From assembly GCA_028283825.1 (NCBI GenBank), contig JAPWJW010000003.1, positions 930,001 through 994,000 on the forward strand: DNA of 64,000 nucleotides. Reading direction: 5' to 3'. The notes below the pieces were generated by a model. The model was given only the letters and a program-made list of their open reading frames with translations. It was not told the DNA's origin and did no database searches. Positions within the stretch are counted from its first letter, which is position 1; each line of letters opens with the position of its first letter. Shown one piece after another: positions 35,285-43,814 of the stretch. Position numbers and translations under genes: made by a program. This stretch comes from Azospirillaceae bacterium (lineage in GTDB: Bacteria; Pseudomonadota; Alphaproteobacteria; Azospirillales; Azospirillaceae).

Positions 35285-36484
35285 TCATGCGGCGACAGTG
35301 GGCAGCATGATGGTTGGATCATCGCCGACGGCGGCGATGGTTTCCAGGGTCATGTAGCGACCGCGCTGAACTGCCCATTCATCGTTGATCTCCATGAGGA
35401 CGGCACCCACCAGGCGGGTGATGGCGTCCTCGTTCGGGAAGATACCGACGACCTCGGTACGGCGCTTGATCTCGCCGTTGAGGCGTTCGATGGGGTTGGT
35501 GCTGTGCAGCTTTGCCCTGTGGGCGGCGGGGAAGGACATGAAGGCCAGGACGTCCTCCTCGGCCTCGTCCATCAGGGCGGCGAGCTTGCCGACCTTGGGT
35601 CGGAGTTGATCGGCGACCTGGCGCCACTGGGTCCGGGCGGCGGTGGCGTCATCCTGGGCAAAGGCGGTGCCGATGAAGGCAGCCACCACACGGCGGCCTT
35701 GCTTGCCGGCGTGGGCCAAGGCGTTGCGCATAAAGTGGACACGGCAACGCTGCCAGGTGGCACGGAATACGCGGGCGACAGCGGCCTTGATGCCCTCGTG
35801 GGCATCGGAGACGACCAGCTTGACGCCACCCAGGCCGCGGCGTTTGAGCTTGCGCAGGAACTCTACCCAGAAGGTCTCGGCTTCCGAGGTGCCGATGTCC
35901 ATGCCCAGGATCTCTCGCCGACCGTTGGTATTGACCGCCACGGCGATGGTGACGGCCACGGAGACGATGCGGCCGTTCTGGCGGACCTTCACATAGGTGG
36001 CGTCGATCCACAGGTAGGGCCAGTCGCCTTCCAGCGGCCGTTCCAGGAAGGTCTTAACCCGGCCGTCGATCTCCTCGCACAGCCGGCTGACCTGGCTCTT
36101 GGAGATGCCGGTCATGCCCATGGCCTGGACCAGGTCGTCCACCGCGCGGGTGGAGACGCCCTGGATGTAGGCCTCCTGGATCACGGCGGTCAGCGCTTTC
36201 TCCGCCATGCGGCGGGGCTCCAGGAAGCCTGGGAAGTAGCTGCCCTTGCGCAGCTTGGGGATGTGCAGTTCCACCGTGCCGGCGCGGGTATGCCAATCGC
36301 GGTCACGGTAGCCATTGCGCTGAACCAGGCGGTCGGCCGACCGTTCGCCGTGGCCGGCACCGGTCAACTCCTGAACCTCCAGTTCCATCAGTCGCTCGGC
36401 GGCAAAGCCGATCATCTGTCTCAGGACATCGGCGTCTGCGCCCTTTTCAAGCATCACGCGCAGCGCCATCATCGGGTCGGTCAT
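35285..36484 (-). CDS. IS256/mutator-family transposase
   Basis: 399 residues. The DDE catalytic residues are visible in [10 protein letters not shown] (first Asp), [10 protein letters not shown] (second Asp) and [14 protein letters not shown] (Glu). [15 protein letters not shown]-like [15 protein letters not shown] and [13 protein letters not shown] are standard for the family. The ATG at 36484 gives the usual N-terminus [12 protein letters not shown]. The gene is intact, so the element may be active. Confidence 0.95.
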   Translation of the reverse strand: MTDPMMALRVMLEKGADADVLRQMIGFAAERLMELEVQELTGAGHGERSADRLVQRNGYRDRDWHTRAGTVELHIPKLRKGSYFPGFLEPRRMAEKALTAVIQEAYIQGVSTRAVDDLVQAMGMTGISKSQVSRLCEEIDGRVKTFLERPLEGDWPYLWIDATYVKVRQNGRIVSVAVTIAVAVNTNGRREILGMDIGTSEAETFWVEFLRKLKRRGLGGVKLVVSDAHEGIKAAVARVFRATWQRCRVHFMRNALAHAGKQGRRVVAAFIGTAFAQDDATAARTQWRQVADQLRPKVGKLAALMDEAEEDVLAFMSFPAAHRAKLHSTNPIERLNGEIKRRTEVVGIFPNEDAITRLVGAVLMEINDEWAVQRGRYMTLETIAAVGDDPTIMLPTVAA

Positions 36485-36552
36485 CGTGGTCACCCTCGGT
36501 TGGGGATGTGTTGTGGTGACCAAACTCTACCGAAGAACCGCGATGACCGCCC

Positions 36553-36603
36553 GCCGTGTCAGGCCTTCCAGCCGGCTATGCCGGCCTCCACGCCTGACAC
36601 GGC
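36553..36603. terminator. Nested hairpin between transposase start and IS right end
   Basis: GCCGTGTCAGGC (36553-36564) and GCCTGACACGGC (36592-36603) are perfect 12-bp arms. GCCGGC-TAT-GCCGGC (36571-36585) forms a second hairpin in the loop. Such a structure upstream of a transposase gene can block read-through transcription from outside. No T-tract is present. Confidence 0.55.
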
Positions 36604-36606
36604 GGA

Positions 36607-36632
36607 GGCGCTCCTACACCACGCAGTGGGAC
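36607..36632 (-). repeat. Right terminal inverted repeat of the IS256-type element
   Basis: Reverse complement starts GTCCCACTGCGTGGTGTAGG and then AGCGCC, pairing with the left end at 35221-35247. Confidence 0.75.
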
Positions 36633-36923
36633 GTGACCAGCCGCTTGGTCTTGCGTGTCTCCCCCTGTGTGAGTAGCCAGAGCGTTCCGTACAGGTGCAT
36701 TTAAAGGCCACAAAATCGCGAAGGTCGAGGTGAGCCTGACAGCGCATGGGCGCCGTTCGAAGAGCGGGGAATTGGCATCGCCACCAATACTTTCACCGGC
36801 AAAATAGCGGGCATGGCGGCCAGATTTGCAACAAAGACGCGCCCTCTACTACCGGTAAGCAACTGCCGGCGGCATAGGCGTTAGAATTTTTCGCTCAAAT
36901 ATCGACGCAGCAGCTGTCAAGCA
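36633..36923. other. Gene-free stretch between IS element and TerB operon
   Basis: No complete gene is seen. On the minus strand around 36690-36747 a short frame contains QAHLDLRDFVAF, which weakly recalls the C-terminal part of IS481/IS3-type transposases. It soon loses similarity, so it is at best a remnant. The last 100 bp before 36923 become A/T-rich, leading into the promoter of the next operon. Confidence 0.4.
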
Positions 36924-36954
36924 TTGCACAAAATCGCAACTCCCGGTTTATATT
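36924..36954 (+). promoter_or_regulatory. Candidate sigma-70-type promoter of the TerB operon
   Basis: TTGCAC at 36924-36929 and TTATAT/TATATT at 36948-36954, spaced 18-19 bp, lie about 33 bp upstream of the ATG at 36987 in the only A/T-rich patch nearby. If correct, translation cannot begin at the in-frame TTG at 36924. Confidence 0.45.
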
Positions 36955-36986
36955 CATACCCATTCCCAGTGCGTGATGGGCTTGCA

Positions 36987-39900
36987 ATGCTGCCTTTGAT
37001 TCAGAGATATGGCGTCCTTCTAGCTTCGATGATCGCCATAGTTTCAGGGATTGGCCTGAACAACGAGGCCGGTGCGGCGCCACCGACCATGGTCCGCCAA
37101 GCTCAGCAGGCCCTCGTTCAGCAAGGGTATGATCCGGGACCCGTTGACGGTCACGCCGGCGCCAGAACACATACGGCAATCCAAGCGTTCCAAGGAACCC
37201 ACAACCTCCCCATGACAGGAGAGTTGGACGCTGAAACCGTCCGCCTCCTGGTTGGACAATCGCCGCAGCCGCCACGTCCACCGGAACCTCGCAAGCACAA
37301 GGAAGTGAAGACATCGCTTGCGGCTCCCGCCACTTCTCCCATCAAGGATGCCAAGGCTGGAACGGCACAATTGCCCCCACCTCCCGTCACCGTGAATGCT
37401 TCCGGTCCGCCTACCTCCGCGCCCACGCCCATAGCCATATTGGGTGGCTTTGTCTTGGTGCTTGGAGGTGTCGGTTGGTGGTTGCATCGTACCAAACCCT
37501 CTCCACTCTCCGCTGTTCCGATCCCAAAAGCACTGCAAGAGCAAGCTCCACTGGCGACATCCTATCTCCGTACCGGACGTCCTGAATCGGAGGCGGATGA
37601 CCGGTCCGCACCATCACCTTACTCTAGCCAAGCTTATTGCCGGAACTTGGTGGTCAACTTTGGCGCTGGCGCGCCGCCTCATCCCTCCCAAGGCCCCGCG
37701 CAGCCAACGGAGATGCCACAGGTCAGCAGCCCTACAGAGCCTTTATTGGCAGGCTCGCCGTTTCCTGACACCGGCGACGGCGAGTCCAACTCGTGCGAGC
37801 CCCCACTTTCCCCTGGAGAGATCAACCGCCGAAAGGTGGCGGAAATCCTTGCACGGAAAGCTTTGCTTCAATCCGCCCCTACTTCCGCGCCAGCAACGGA
37901 AGTACCGCACCCTATCGTTCCTTTGGCGCCTCTACCGGCACTCCCCACACCTCTTGATCCCGACATAGCTGAGCCTGATCCGCCCGAAGCACCACTTTCC
38001 CCCGGTGAAATCAACCGCCGAAAGGTGGCGGAAATTCTGGCTGGCCGACCTTCGCAGGCGCAGGTCAAGTCGGCGCAATCGCCAGCATCCCCCACCCATC
38101 AGCAGCATGGCGATATCGATTGGGGCAATCTCGGGATAGCGGGCGGCGCCGCCAAGTCTGAACCAATCATTGAGCAGGCTCCCACTAAAAAAAACGGGGG
38201 GTGGGTGCCAGCGGGCAAGGCTGTAACGGTCGCAAGCATTACCGTGTCGGACGGCATGATCTATGTCGGTACACGACTGCCCTGCTTAAGGGGACATGGC
38301 ACTGAAAATTGCCTCATCAATCCGAATTGGTCCGTCCGCGTGGCAACATCGGCTGCGTCGCCAAACTATTTCCCCGCCTATGAACGCCTCGACCCTGGTC
38401 AGCGATACGTTTATTTGCGCTGGCTGGCGGAGGGCCGCCGAGATCCGAATATCGATATTGGCTATGTTTTTCTTTTCTTTTATGGCCTGGAGCGGAGGCT
38501 GATTGGGGACGGCAGCACAGAAGACGCGCATGCCCTGATCAATGAAGTTGAAAGACTGCGCGGCATTTATGGCCACAACCCTTCATTCTCGCGGTATGCA
38601 GCGGAACTCCTGGGTGTCGCGCGCCTGACTCTTCAAGGTCAGACGAATGCGCCACCTGAGCTTACGGACCGTAACTGGGAAATGCCACTCGCTCTGAAGG
38701 TCGGCTTGGGCGGCCGTGTCGCGGCCGGAGAGCCGCTTTCAGGTGAATGGATGCTGGCCTGGCTGCACTGTGATCCAGAGTTGGTTTGGAGGACACCGGC
38801 AAGTCGGGCGGCGGATACCTTCAAGATCCTTTTCCTGAAGCGGTTTTCCCAAAGTTTTCCCAACGGCCTTACGGTGAAGCCGCCCAAACGCATGCTTCAA
38901 CCATCTTATCGAGCGTGCAGTGGCACGTTCAGCGTCACGATCACCGTTCAGGTAAATGATAAGCCGCTGGTGCTGCCGGACGTGTCAGTGTTAACGGCAC
39001 CGCTCACCAAGGTCAGGCCCATCGCGGAAGCGTGCATGACTGATCTTGATAGTTACAGCCGCTTCCTGGGCAAGACGCCGGAACGGCGTGACGGCGTGGA
39101 GGCATATGCCCTCCTGCCCCTGGACTTACGTGACGCGCCTCCCCCGGCCGTCCGCGATTTAATCACGTGGCTGGAGCACACGGTCGTTGGATCGGCAGTC
39201 GTGGTTCCGGTAGACGAGCTGACTCAACGCATTGTCGGCAGCACCATCGAGAAGCCCGCCAAGCGCGACATGCAAGTGTTGAGTAGCACCTTGAAGAGCT
39301 TCGGATTCGGTATGGAGCCCGACCCCGACTATGGCGGCCGCACGCTGCGGACGGAAGAACCTGTCGCTCTTTTTCGCCTTGGCGATACACCGCCTGTCGC
39401 TCCATCGCCTGCGTACAGCGGAGTGCTGCTGCGTCTCACATTGGCCGTGCTGATAGCACATGCCGATGGTGCGGTTGCGGAGGAGGAGCGCATGCTTCTC
39501 TCCAGCCATATTGGCGACACACCGGACCTTTCAGACGCGGAACAACTGCGGCTTATCGCGCATCTGTCCTGGCTTATTGCGTGCCCGCCGGAGCTCACAT
39601 CCTTGAAGGGCCGCATCAAAACGTTGTCGGCACCGGAGCGGGAGGCCGTCGGCCAACTCGCCATCGCCGTGGCATCGGCCGACGGCCTCATCGAGCCAAG
39701 GGAAATCAAGCTCCTGCAAAAGCTGTTCAAGGCCTTGGAGATGGACCCGGAAGCGGTGTTCTCTCATCTGAACGCGCTTGGAACTTCCGCGAGGACTTAC
39801 CCAGCAAGTACTGCTTCGACGGGGCGCCCCGATGTGGTGCAATTGGACCCCGACCGGATCCGCAGAATCCAGGCCGACACCGCCAGGGTATCGAATGTAC

Positions 39901-40244
39901 TGGGAGCGATCTTTGCGGATGAAGTGACCGTGCCTGAAGTTCCGTCACAGGCTGAAGTCACCGACAAGGCCGATGAAGGGGATGACCTGTTCGTTGGCCT
40001 TGCTCCGCCGCATCGCGAGCTATTGATCGAGTTGCTCGCGTCCCAAACATGGGCACGCGCCGATTATGAGACTTTGGCCCGGTCGCTTGATCTGATGCCC
40101 GATGGCGTTCTGGAAACGATCAATGAATGGGCATTCGATCAATTCGACGAACCCATCCTGGAAGACGGCGATCCGCTGATCGTCAACAGCACCTTATTGC
40201 AGTTTACCCCTCATTCCGAACTGGAGCCTGCCCTCAATGCCTGA
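36987..40244 (+). CDS. sngA: Shango-like TerB protein with signal peptide, PG-binding domain and TM helix
   Basis: 1085 residues in a new-looking arrangement. Residues 1-31 look like a signal peptide (LLASMIAIVSGIGLNNEAGA). Residues 33-90 form a PG_binding_1 domain (VRQAQQALVQQGYDPGPVDG, then RTHTAIQAFQGTHNLPMTGE). A Pro-rich linker leads to a membrane helix at 148-166 (PIAILGGFVLVLGGVGWWL). Next is a Pro-rich segment with LSPGEINRRKVAEILA twice (274-289, 337-352). Then come a TerB-N domain (about 405-600), a TerB core (about 810-925, LIAHADGAVAEEERMLL and AVASADGLIEPREIKLL) and a TerB-C region to the end. The PG-binding part would be periplasmic and TerB cytoplasmic. It overlaps the ATPase gene by 8 bp. 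The Shango assignment rests on domains and gene order, and the codon use is less GC-rich than the neighbours. Confidence 0.75.
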   Translation: MLPLIQRYGVLLASMIAIVSGIGLNNEAGAAPPTMVRQAQQALVQQGYDPGPVDGHAGARTHTAIQAFQGTHNLPMTGELDAETVRLLVGQSPQPPRPPEPRKHKEVKTSLAAPATSPIKDAKAGTAQLPPPPVTVNASGPPTSAPTPIAILGGFVLVLGGVGWWLHRTKPSPLSAVPIPKALQEQAPLATSYLRTGRPESEADDRSAPSPYSSQAYCRNLVVNFGAGAPPHPSQGPAQPTEMPQVSSPTEPLLAGSPFPDTGDGESNSCEPPLSPGEINRRKVAEILARKALLQSAPTSAPATEVPHPIVPLAPLPALPTPLDPDIAEPDPPEAPLSPGEINRRKVAEILAGRPSQAQVKSAQSPASPTHQQHGDIDWGNLGIAGGAAKSEPIIEQAPTKKNGGWVPAGKAVTVASITVSDGMIYVGTRLPCLRGHGTENCLINPNWSVRVATSAASPNYFPAYERLDPGQRYVYLRWLAEGRRDPNIDIGYVFLFFYGLERRLIGDGSTEDAHALINEVERLRGIYGHNPSFSRYAAELLGVARLTLQGQTNAPPELTDRNWEMPLALKVGLGGRVAAGEPLSGEWMLAWLHCDPELVWRTPASRAADTFKILFLKRFSQSFPNGLTVKPPKRMLQPSYRACSGTFSVTITVQVNDKPLVLPDVSVLTAPLTKVRPIAEACMTDLDSYSRFLGKTPERRDGVEAYALLPLDLRDAPPPAVRDLITWLEHTVVGSAVVVPVDELTQRIVGSTIEKPAKRDMQVLSSTLKSFGFGMEPDPDYGGRTLRTEEPVALFRLGDTPPVAPSPAYSGVLLRLTLAVLIAHADGAVAEEERMLLSSHIGDTPDLSDAEQLRLIAHLSWLIACPPELTSLKGRIKTLSAPEREAVGQLAIAVASADGLIEPREIKLLQKLFKALEMDPEAVFSHLNALGTSARTYPASTASTGRPDVVQLDPDRIRRIQADTARVSNVLGAIFADEVTVPEVPSQAEVTDKADEGDDLFVGLAPPHRELLIELLASQTWARADYETLARSLDLMPDGVLETINEWAFDQFDEPILEDGDPLIVNSTLLQFTPHSELEPALNA

Positions 40245-41541
40245 ACCCACCCGAATCAAACCCAAGGACCGGGATCTCATTCTTCAGGCCTTGCGCGCCG
40301 GCGTGGTTCCACGGCTTGGACTACAACACATTCAAGTTGGGCGAGCCCGCGAGGTCGAGGAAATGGTCCGAGACGTAGAACGGATCGGCCAGGGCGGTGC
40401 CGCCATCCGCTTCGTTATTGGCGAGTATGGCACGGGCAAAACCTTTTTCCTGAACTTGGCCCGCCTGATCGCGCTGGAGAAGAAGCTGGTCGTGATCAAC
40501 GCCGACCTCGCCCCCGACCGCCGACTGCACGCGAGTGGGGGCCAAGCACGCAGCCTGTACAGCGAACTTCTCCGCAACATGGCCACCCGGACGCGGCCGG
40601 AAGGCGGCGCGCTCGCCAGTGTCGTGGAGCGCTTTATTGGTGATGTCCACAAGGACGCCAAGGCCGGCGGCCATAGCGTCGAGGACCTTGTGCAGGAACG
40701 TCTCGCCCCCTTGCAGGATTTAGTGGCGGGTTACGATTTCACCACGGTCCTGACCCATTACTGGCGCGCATCGGAAGACGGCAACGAACCAGGCAAGGCC
40801 GCAGCGCTCTGCTGGTTGCGGGCGGAGTATTCAACCCGCACCGAGGCGCGGCAGGCCCTGGGCGTGCGCGACATCATCGACGACGCCAGCTTTTATGATT
40901 ATCTGAAGCTGCTAGCCCGTTTCGTCACCATCGCTGGGTATGACGGGCTGCTGGTGGTCTTGGACGAGATGGTCAATCTCTACAAGCTAACCAGCGTCCA
41001 GGCTCGTTCGTCCAACTATGAGCAGATTCTGCGCATTCTGAACGACGTACTTCAGGGTTCGGCCGAGAATGTCGGTTTCCTGCTTGGCGGCACCCCGGAG
41101 TTTCTGATGGACCCGCGGCGGGGCCTCTACAGCTACCCTGCCCTACAGTCTCGCTTGGCGGAAAACCGCTTTGTCCGGGATGGCCTGGTCGACCTGAGCG
41201 GCCCCGTCATCCGCCTGCAGAACCTGATGCCCGAAGATCTCTACGTTCTGCTGCGAAATTTGCGCCATGTACACGCCGGGGGCGATCCGGCGCGGCACGC
41301 CGTGCCGGATGAAGCGCTCACGGCTTTCATGAACCATTGTTCCTCGCGCATCGGGGACGCCTATTTCCGGACGCCACGCAATACCGTGACCGAATTCGTG
41401 AGCCTGCTCTCCGTCCTTGAACAGAACCCCGGAACGCCGTGGCAGTCCTTGCTGGGTACAATAATGCCGGCAATCGATGTCCCCCCGCCCGATACCATTC
41501 CCGACGGCGATGACGATGACCTCACTTCCTTCAAACTCTGA
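40237..41541 (+). CDS. sngB: Shango-like P-loop ATPase (DUF2791/BrxD-like)
   Basis: 434 residues. Walker A is GEYGTGKTFFLN and Walker B is LLVVLDEMVNLYK. The N-terminal GLQHIQVGRAREVEEM and the Lys-free RNLRHVHAG region resemble DUF2791 (BREX BrxD-like) ATPases. The C-terminus is acidic (PDGDDDDLTSF). It overlaps the TerB gene by 8 bp and the helicase gene by about 30 bp, so the three are one tightly coupled operon. BrxD-like ATPase + TerB protein + helicase is the Shango set; no other BREX component is nearby. Role inferred: energy-dependent regulator or loader of the helicase. Confidence 0.78.
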   Translation: MPEPTRIKPKDRDLILQALRAGVVPRLGLQHIQVGRAREVEEMVRDVERIGQGGAAIRFVIGEYGTGKTFFLNLARLIALEKKLVVINADLAPDRRLHASGGQARSLYSELLRNMATRTRPEGGALASVVERFIGDVHKDAKAGGHSVEDLVQERLAPLQDLVAGYDFTTVLTHYWRASEDGNEPGKAAALCWLRAEYSTRTEARQALGVRDIIDDASFYDYLKLLARFVTIAGYDGLLVVLDEMVNLYKLTSVQARSSNYEQILRILNDVLQGSAENVGFLLGGTPEFLMDPRRGLYSYPALQSRLAENRFVRDGLVDLSGPVIRLQNLMPEDLYVLLRNLRHVHAGGDPARHAVPDEALTAFMNHCSSRIGDAYFRTPRNTVTEFVSLLSVLEQNPGTPWQSLLGTIMPAIDVPPPDTIPDGDDDDLTSFKL

Positions 41542-43732
41542 TCCCTTTGCCCTGCTGCATCCAAGCATCCGGCATTGGGTTTGGCGGCAAGGATGGGGTG
41601 ATTTGCGGCCGGTGCAGCGAGCAGCCATCCCGTCCGTCCTTGAAGGTGGGCGCGATGTCATCATTGCAGCGCAGACTGCGGGCGGCAAGACGGAGGCCGC
41701 TTTTCTGCCCTTGCTGTCACGTATCGTGGATGAGCCGGCCGGAGGCTTTCGCATTCTCTATGTCAGCCCTTTAAAAGCCCTCATCAACGATCAATTCCGC
41801 CGTCTGGATGCCTTGTGCGAAGCTTTGCAAGTACCGGTATTCCGATGGCATGGCGATGTGTCCGCCGCGCAAAAGTCAAAAGCGCGGCAGCAGCCAGCGG
41901 GTGTCCTGTTGATCACCCCTGAATCCCTGGAAGCCACCTTCATCCGTCGCGGGCCGGAGATGGCCCGATTGTTTGGTGCGCTTGACGCCGTCGTCATCGA
42001 TGAACTTCACGCTTTCATCGGAACGGCCCGCGGCCGGCAATTACAGTCGCTTTTGCATCGGCTTGAGATCGTCGCGGAACGGCGTGTCACTCGGGTCGGT
42101 CTATCCGCGACGCTGGGGGACTTGAGACTCGCTGCCGAGTTTCTTCGCCCGGGCCAAACCGAAAACGTTGTCCTGGTCGAGGACCGATCAACTGAGCAAG
42201 AGCTCCGCCTGCAACTGCGGGGTTATGAACTACGCGAGAAGCCCAAAGTATCGCCCAGGGGAACTGAGGTCGAAGACGTTGATGCTGCCGTACTGCGGGA
42301 AATCGGCACGCATCTGTTTCGGGTTCTTCGGGGGGGGCGCCATCTGATATTCGGCAGCAACAGAAGCAACGTCGAGGAGTTGTCCGACCTGCTCCGTTCC
42401 TTATGTGAACAGGAGGGCGTCCCCAACGAGTTTTTTCCACATCATGCCAATCTATCGCGCCAGCACCGGGAATTCGTCGAGGAACGATTGCGGGAGGGGC
42501 CTTTGCCCACCACAGCAATTTGCACTTCCACTTTGGAATTGGGCATCGACATTGGTGATGTCGGGAGTATCGCGCAGATCGGTCCACCCTGGTCGGTGGC
42601 CAGCCTGCGCCAGCGGATGGGACGGTCCGGGCGGCGTGATGGCCAGCCCGCGATAGTGCGTCTTTATGTAACGGAAACTGAATTATCGCCACGGACGGCA
42701 CCGCTGGACGCCCTACGTTGTGCCCTGGTGCAAGCGACCGCTATGGCACAGGCGCTGCTGAACCAATGGGTTGAGCCACCGCGTCCAAGCGTGGTGGACT
42801 TATCGACGCTGGTGCATCAGACCTTGGCGCTTATTGTCGAACGGGGCGGCGTACACGCCCGCTTCGCATGGGAAACGCTCTGTAAGAATGGCCCCTTCAG
42901 CCTCGTGCCGGGGCCCCTTTATGCCGATCTGCTACGGGCCCTGGGGAGACCCGATAGGGCACTGATCGAACAATCACCGGACGGCACGTTGCTGCTGGGT
43001 CAAGTTGGAGAACGTCTGGTCGATCATTATGATTTTTACTCGGTGTTCAAAAGCAGTGAGGAATACAGGGTAGTGCATGCGGGCACGACGCTGGGGACCC
43101 TTCCTGTTATCAACCCGCTAACTGAAGGGATGACGATCATTTTCTCCGGTCGGCGGTGGCGTGTAATGGCAGTGGTCGCGCAGGAGAAGTTAATCGAAGT
43201 GCTGCCTTCTGCTGCGGGCCGCCCGCCCGCCTTCGCCGGTGGGGGCGGAGACCTTCATGACACCATTGTTCGAGAAATGCGGGAGATCTATCGCACTGAC
43301 GCTGTTCCAACGTTCCTCGATACATCTGCCAAGACGTTACTGGCCGAGGGCCGCGCCACTTTTTCCCGGCTGGGGCTCGATCATTCAAGCGTGATTGCGA
43401 TAGAGGGTGAGGTTTGGCTCTTCCCTTGGGTGGGAATGCTCCAGCTTGGAACACTGGCCTTGGCGTTACGCAAGCGTGGCCTAGATGCCAATCCACGTGG
43501 CATCGCGATTGAAATTTCTGATGCGTCAGTCAGGAACGTCATCGCGGCATTACGCGAAATAGCGTCTGCCCCCGCCCCCGTAGCGATGGAACTCGCCGCG
43601 TTCAGCGGGGCACGGTCGATAGGGAAGTATGATGATTATCTGACCGATCCCTTGCTGATCCAGTCATATGCCAGTCAATGGATCGATACGACCAATCTTC
43701 CCGGTATTGCCGCTGCGGTCCTGTCGGGATAG
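41510..43732 (+). CDS. sngC: Shango-like Lhr-type DEAD/DEAH helicase
   Basis: About 740 residues, superfamily 2. The Q-like/N-terminal LRPVQRAAIP, motif I AQTAGGKTEA, Ia YVSPLKALINDQ, motif II VIDELHAF (DELH), III GLSATLG, and IV-VI TSTLELGIDIGDV and QRMGRSGRRDGQP are all intact. A C-terminal domain of about 300 residues follows, as in Lhr-like proteins. Start uncertain: ATG codons at 41477, 41510 and 41516 are all inside the end of the ATPase gene, and 41510 or 41516 give the shortest leader before PFALLHPSIRHWVW. Likely acts on phage or stalled DNA; this is inference from the system type. Confidence 0.82.
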   Translation: MTMTSLPSNSDPFALLHPSIRHWVWRQGWGDLRPVQRAAIPSVLEGGRDVIIAAQTAGGKTEAAFLPLLSRIVDEPAGGFRILYVSPLKALINDQFRRLDALCEALQVPVFRWHGDVSAAQKSKARQQPAGVLLITPESLEATFIRRGPEMARLFGALDAVVIDELHAFIGTARGRQLQSLLHRLEIVAERRVTRVGLSATLGDLRLAAEFLRPGQTENVVLVEDRSTEQELRLQLRGYELREKPKVSPRGTEVEDVDAAVLREIGTHLFRVLRGGRHLIFGSNRSNVEELSDLLRSLCEQEGVPNEFFPHHANLSRQHREFVEERLREGPLPTTAICTSTLELGIDIGDVGSIAQIGPPWSVASLRQRMGRSGRRDGQPAIVRLYVTETELSPRTAPLDALRCALVQATAMAQALLNQWVEPPRPSVVDLSTLVHQTLALIVERGGVHARFAWETLCKNGPFSLVPGPLYADLLRALGRPDRALIEQSPDGTLLLGQVGERLVDHYDFYSVFKSSEEYRVVHAGTTLGTLPVINPLTEGMTIIFSGRRWRVMAVVAQEKLIEVLPSAAGRPPAFAGGGGDLHDTIVREMREIYRTDAVPTFLDTSAKTLLAEGRATFSRLGLDHSSVIAIEGEVWLFPWVGMLQLGTLALALRKRGLDANPRGIAIEISDASVRNVIAALREIASAPAPVAMELAAFSGARSIGKYDDYLTDPLLIQSYASQWIDTTNLPGIAAAVLSG

Positions 43733-43750
43733 ACCGCCTGACCGGCGGTC
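43732..43750 (+). terminator. Hairpin after the helicase gene
   Basis: GACCGCC-TGACC-GGCGGTC begins at the stop codon of the helicase gene. A second A/T-rich dyad, TATTTT (43773-43778) with AAAATA (43786-43791), follows before guaA, which converges on it. There is no clean T-tract, so only a tentative terminator. Confidence 0.4.
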
Positions 43751-43814
43751 ATCCGCAATTCCACACCGCCAGTATTTTAGTTCCCAAAATATTCCATGCG
43801 GAAATCGCCGCCCC

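Larger units (their letters stand above)
35221..36632 (-). mobile_element. IS256-type insertion sequence (about 1.41 kb)
   Basis: One transposase gene bounded by imperfect terminal inverted repeats. The left end GTCCCAGGTCGTGGTGTAAG at 35221 matches the reverse complement of the right end ending at 36632 (GTCCCACTGCGTGGTGTAGG), and the match continues as (A)AGCGCC. A large hairpin lies between the transposase start and the right end. No 8-9-bp target duplication is visible, so the present flanks may not be the original target. Confidence 0.85.

Noticed and set aside
36987-40244. Tellurite-resistance operon
   Set aside because: TerB domains are present, but no TerA, C, D, E or Z genes; the helicase and ATPase partners point to defence instead.
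36987-43732. BREX system
   Set aside because: The ATPase resembles BrxD and the helicase is of a type seen with BREX, but there is no PglZ, BrxX methyltransferase, BrxC or BrxL in the window.
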